Shown here: piece by piece, positions 60,562 through 64,000 of the stretch
Numbering within the stretch: position 1 is the first letter of the stretch
Layout: each line of letters opens with the position of its first letter
Assembly (NCBI RefSeq): GCF_011601315.1
Contig: NZ_JAAORA010000001.1
Coordinates: 372,001 to 436,000 of the forward strand
Source of the DNA: Candidatus Chlorobium masyuteum
GTDB lineage: Bacteria; Bacteroidota; Chlorobiia; Chlorobiales; Chlorobiaceae
DNA length: 64,000 nt
Direction: 5' to 3'
Translations under genes and position numbers: made by a program
The notes under the pieces: generated by a model
Told to the model about the DNA's origin: nothing
Databases searched by the model: none
What the model saw: the letters and a program-made list of their open reading frames with translations, nothing else

Positions 60562-61551
60562 TCAGATTACAATAGTCATAAGCGTTTCCGAAAGTTCCCG
60601 GTAACGCAGGTTCAACTCCTGCACTGAACGGCTGTTGCTGTATGAGAGCGGTCGTGATGAAATACGTATGCTTTCCAGACTGATAAATGAGGGCGAATTG
60701 GTAACAATCGACCAGATCTCCCCTCCGAGACCGGCCAGAAACCCGAAGGTGTCGGGAACCATGAAAACCGGGCCCATACTGCTACCGGCAAGGCTGCCGA
60801 TGCGATCGAAAAGCTCCCGGAAGAGCAGGTTATGACCGACAACCAGATATCGCTCACCTGTCCGTCCTTTCTGCCATGCAGCAATATGCGCTTCAGCCAC
60901 ATCGCGAACGTCAACAAAACCGGTACCTCCTGAAGGACAGAGCGGCAACCGGCCCTGGTATATCAGACGAAGCACGTCGTTGGAAGAGCTGAGAGAAGCC
61001 GAATTGTTATGATCAACACCAATAACAACTCCGGGATTGACCAGCACAACATCAAGCCCTTCGGCCACACCGCGAAGTCCCTCAAGCTCTGCCAGATGCT
61101 TTGCCTCCATGTAACCATTCCTGCGCTGCCACTCCTGAAACGTTGTCAACTCGCTGGCAGGCGAACCGTCCTCTGTGGAACCGACAGCAGCGATGGAGCT
61201 GGTCAGTACAAGCCTCCGGACATTGTTCAAAATGCAGGCATTAACGACGTTTCTGGTTCCTACGACATTGTTTTCATAAAGCGCGTTACGGAAATTACCG
61301 GTGTAGGAGATCAGTCCGGCGCAGTGAAAAACGGTGTCAGCACCCCTGAACGCTTCATTGAGCGCGAGAGGATCAAGAATATCCGCCCGGACAACGTCAA
61401 CCGGAAGTGATTCAAGAAAGGAGCAGTCCGAGCTTTGGCGGGCTATCACCCTGATGCTGAACTGCCCGGAGAACCGGGAGAGAAGCGCAAGAAGAATCTG
61501 GGAGCCGATATAGCCGGTAGCCCCGGTTATGACAATTGATGAGTTGGGCAT
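60562..61551 (-). CDS. NAD(P)-dependent epimerase/dehydratase-family protein
   Basis: A 329-aa extended SDR. The N-terminal [17 protein letters not shown] binds NAD(P). A conserved YMEAKHLAE (YxxxK, about residue 140) is the catalytic pair, with Ser/Thr in LTSSIAA. It resembles dihydroflavonol-reductase/HpnA-like enzymes, possibly acting on a lipid or hopanoid precursor; substrate unknown. I start at [10 protein letters not shown] (61551) because 21 upstream in-frame residues lack conservation. It ends 37 nt before recA. Confidence 0.85.
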   Translation of the reverse strand: MPNSSIVITGATGYIGSQILLALLSRFSGQFSIRVIARQSSDCSFLESLPVDVVRADILDPLALNEAFRGADTVFHCAGLISYTGNFRNALYENNVVGTRNVVNACILNNVRRLVLTSSIAAVGSTEDGSPASELTTFQEWQRRNGYMEAKHLAELEGLRGVAEGLDVVLVNPGVVIGVDHNNSASLSSSNDVLRLIYQGRLPLCPSGGTGFVDVRDVAEAHIAAWQKGRTGERYLVVGHNLLFRELFDRIGSLAGSSMGPVFMVPDTFGFLAGLGGEIWSIVTNSPSFISLESIRISSRPLSYSNSRSVQELNLRYRELSETLMTIVI

Positions 61552-61788
61552 GAAATGCTGAATATTTCCCTCTTTCTGCTCCCTTACCCACCCCCGGTGA
61601 AACTCCGGGAACAACCCTCTTTACTGATAGCGGGGCAAAATGTCCGATCTGCTCGATTTTCACTGCCTGAGAAATGCGCCCAGACCGGCAGGGTAAGTTT
61701 GACAGCAAAGCTTCACTGTTTATAAAAATAAGAATTAAAACTACATTGCATTCAATTCCGCTCATAAGCATCAGAAAAAATTTCGGTA

Positions 61789-63054
61789 ATGACAAAAGAA
61801 AACAGGCTGTATCAGACAGCACCGGTTCAGCAGGAGCTTCTGACGAACGGATTACGGGTTGTTACTGATTCAGTTTCCCACGTTGAAAGCATTACACTCG
61901 GCATACAGATCAATGCAGGCTCGCGCGATGACCCGGAGAGTGCTCCCGGTCTGGCCCACTTCATTGAACATGCACTCTTCAAGGGAACAAAAAAGCGAAG
62001 CTATCTTGATATCGCAAGAAATATTGAAAAGCATGGCGGTTACCTTGATGCTTATACGACAAAGGAACAGACCTGCCTCTACCTGCGATGCCTGTGCGAA
62101 CACCTTGAACCCTCCTTTGAACTGCTTGCCGATCTGGTCTGTGACCCTACCTTCCCACCCGAAGAGATAGAGAAGGAAAAAGAGGTGGTCATTGAGGAGA
62201 TAAGCAGTGTCAACGATACACCGGAAGAGCTGATTTTCGAAGAGTTTGATTTGCGCTCCTTTCCCCTGCATCCGCTCGGCAGACCAATTCTCGGCAGCGA
62301 AAAAAGCGTCAGTGAATTTTCGGATAGTGACCTGAAGCAGTTCATGCGCCAGCACTATGTCCCCGGAAATATGATGATCACCGCAACCGGCAACGTGCCG
62401 CATAACGAAGTCGTCAGACTCTCCGAACGCTTTCTCGGCAAGCTTGAAGAGAGAAAGGGCGAGCCGTACCGTCGCCAGCCCTTTCTTGCCGAGCACTATA
62501 CTCCGTTTGAGGTGACCCTTAAAAAACAGCTGTTCCAGTCACAGATCGTACTTGGCACAGCCATCGCCCGACACGACCCGATCTTTCACAGCCTTATGGT
62601 GCTTAACTCCATGCTTGGTAATGGCATGAGCTCCCTGCTCAACCTGGAGCTTCGTGAAAAACGGGGGTTGGCCTACAATGTCTACTCATCCCTGACTTTT
62701 TTTGATGATCTGACCGCTCTGAACATCTATGCCGGTACTGAGAGCAACAAAACAAAACTCACCATTGAGCTCATCAGGGAGCTGCTCCAAAGCGATGCGC
62801 TGAAGCATCCTGACCCGGAAGAGGTCGATGCGGCAAAAACAAAACTGCTTGGCGCCCATATCATGGGGCAGGAAAAGATGACACGAAGAATGTCGCAAAC
62901 ATCTTCAGACATTGCCTATTTTGGCCGATTTATTGGTCCGGAAGAAAAAACCGCATCGATCAAGGCGGTAACCGCTGACGATATAGCAAATGCCGCCTCG
63001 GCAATACTGCTTGGACCGCCCTTGTCGACACTGGTCTATAAACCGAAACGGTAA
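61789..63054 (+). CDS. M16-family zinc peptidase
   Basis: A 421-aa insulinase/mitochondrial-processing-peptidase-like protease. The inverted zinc motif HFIEH (57-61) with the downstream Glu (in EEISSVNDTPEELIFEEFD) is intact, so this is an active subunit rather than the inactive partner. Typical motifs AHFIEHALFKGTKKR, YLDAYTTKEQT and RGLAYNVYSSL are present. No signal peptide is visible. Substrate unknown. tig follows after 96 nt. Confidence 0.93.
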   Translation: MTKENRLYQTAPVQQELLTNGLRVVTDSVSHVESITLGIQINAGSRDDPESAPGLAHFIEHALFKGTKKRSYLDIARNIEKHGGYLDAYTTKEQTCLYLRCLCEHLEPSFELLADLVCDPTFPPEEIEKEKEVVIEEISSVNDTPEELIFEEFDLRSFPLHPLGRPILGSEKSVSEFSDSDLKQFMRQHYVPGNMMITATGNVPHNEVVRLSERFLGKLEERKGEPYRRQPFLAEHYTPFEVTLKKQLFQSQIVLGTAIARHDPIFHSLMVLNSMLGNGMSSLLNLELREKRGLAYNVYSSLTFFDDLTALNIYAGTESNKTKLTIELIRELLQSDALKHPDPEEVDAAKTKLLGAHIMGQEKMTRRMSQTSSDIAYFGRFIGPEEKTASIKAVTADDIANAASAILLGPPLSTLVYKPKR

Positions 63055-63150
63055 GCAGGCCTCTACCGGCGGTTGTCTTTTATTAAAGAGGAATAATTCG
63101 TATCTTCTGAACTTTACATTTTGCACAATTCCAATTAACCACAGAGAGCC

Positions 63151-64000
63151 TTGCAAAAGAATATCAAGAACGTCAGCGAAACCGAACAGGAAGTGGAAAT
63201 AATCCTTTCCGCAGAAGAGTTCGGTGCCGATTATAACCAGGAACTGGAAGAAGCTAAAAGAACCATCCAGATCAAGGGATTCAGAAAAGGACATGCTCCT
63301 GCAAGCCTGATCAAAAAACTCGCAGGTCCGTCGATTGAGGCAAACATAGCTGAAAAACTGGCTTCAAAACATTTCGGTGAGATTGTCGAAGCCGAAAACA
63401 TCAAGCCGGCAAGCCGCGCCCAGCTGATTGATTTCACCTTTACGCCTGATCTTCTGACCATCCGGCTCTCCTATGATATCCATCCTGAATTTGAGCTCAA
63501 GGATTACAGCGCCTACCCCTTCACCCGGAAAAGCTACTCGATTACCGATGAGGATGTACAGCGTGAAATAAATCTCATTCTCAAGGGTCACGGCACCATG
63601 ATCACCGTGGATAAACCCGCAGCTGCGACTGACACCGTAATCGGTGATGTCATCCATATCAACGCAGCAGGCGAACCCGACGAAGAGCAGAAAACCGACA
63701 ACCATCACTTCAACCTTGAGTATCTACCCGAGGATAACCCCTTCCGCAAAGAGCTGACAGGGAAAAAGGCAGGTGATGTCATTGAGGTTACTGCCGATCA
63801 GAAGGATGCCGATATAGAGCCAACCAGGTTCCGGGTAACCATCAGTGAAATCAAGCGCCTCGAACTTCCTGAACTGACCGATGAACTGGTCAAAGAGATC
63901 ACCGGCGGACGGTTTGAGTCAGTTACCGACTTTACCAGCGATGTCCGCATACAGCTCACGCAGCACTTTGAAGCAAAATCCGAAGAGGAGCTGCTTGAAT
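63151..64000 (+). CDS. tig: Trigger factor (C-terminus outside the window)
   Basis: An open frame to the window end (283 codons) encodes the ribosome-associated chaperone trigger factor. The N-terminal ribosome-binding signature GFRKGHAPASLIKK is present, followed by a PPIase-like middle part (IGDVIHINAAGEP). A TTG at 63151 is the only possible start, because a stop (TAA) lies 15 nt upstream in frame and no ATG/GTG precedes the conserved MQKNIKNVSET. Such a start could limit expression. It follows the M16 peptidase on the same strand. Confidence 0.95.
   Translation, partial: MQKNIKNVSETEQEVEIILSAEEFGADYNQELEEAKRTIQIKGFRKGHAPASLIKKLAGPSIEANIAEKLASKHFGEIVEAENIKPASRAQLIDFTFTPDLLTIRLSYDIHPEFELKDYSAYPFTRKSYSITDEDVQREINLILKGHGTMITVDKPAAATDTVIGDVIHINAAGEPDEEQKTDNHHFNLEYLPEDNPFRKELTGKKAGDVIEVTADQKDADIEPTRFRVTISEIKRLELPELTDELVKEITGGRFESVTDFTSDVRIQLTQHFEAKSEEELLE

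Overview
The window is bacterial chromosome from a green sulfur bacterium (Chlorobiaceae, Chlorobium/Pelodictyon type). The evidence is its gene content: a CsmA/CsmE-type chlorosome baseplate protein, a Chlorobi-style Rieske/cytochrome b pair, a CruA-family lycopene cyclase, a CrtC carotenoid hydratase, and a four-subunit sulfhydrogenase-type [NiFe] hydrogenase. I cannot fix the species from sequence alone. Genes are dense and on both strands. There are no rRNAs, CRISPR arrays, prophages or transposases. One tRNA (Phe) is present. The first gene (ligA) and the last (tig) are cut by the window edges.

Layout. 1-3.8 kb (minus): lolD, cruA-type cyclase, ligA. 4.2-9.8 kb (plus): an SDR reductase, a three-gene YqjD/YqjE-like membrane module and a 1169-aa GH13 protein. 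9.9-14.9 kb (minus): petC-petB, crtC, tRNA-Phe, gltX. 15.1-17.9 kb (plus): ftsH, a half-size TauE/SafE protein, an HU/IHF protein. 18-29 kb: mtaB-apt, rodA, era, cmk-rpsA, ychF, murI, ispH. 29.2-36.8 kb (plus): a flavin/Fe-S oxidoreductase, a U32 protein and the hydrogenase beta-gamma-delta-alpha operon. 36.9-41.7 kb (minus): four-helix-bundle protein, FKBP, MscS channel, porphyrinogen-oxidase-like enzyme, gamma carbonic anhydrase. 42-50.7 kb (mostly plus): protease-TPR protein, csmE, lptB, radical SAM protein, RRM protein with a structured leader, HD phosphohydrolase, YtxH protein, alpha/beta hydrolase. 50.8-54.6 kb (minus): aroA, a zinc/tudor-like protein with rpsU, and a cystathionine-beta-synthase-like protein lacking its PLP lysine. 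54.8-64 kb: alr, an HhH protein and an unknown, the epimerase-recA-dus-asd cluster, an M16 peptidase and tig.

How they fit. CruA and CrtC belong to the chlorobactene/hydroxychlorobactene branch. PetB and PetC form the quinol-oxidising complex of photosynthetic electron flow. CsmE is part of the light-harvesting chlorosome. The hydrogenase probably exchanges electrons between NAD(P)H and H2 or polysulfide. The rest is mostly housekeeping.

The most interesting non-genic signal is a dispersed 131-143 bp element with terminal inverted repeats. Three full copies (23096, 27093, 38494) and one remnant (37679) lie at or near gene 3' ends. The arms differ between copies but keep pairing, with two compensatory base-pair changes, which suggests a folded nucleic acid is maintained. 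Other notable signals are a hydrogenase large subunit that ends exactly at its last metal-ligand motif, the PLP-less CBS-like protein, a structured leader before the RRM gene, and several families of short intergenic repeats.
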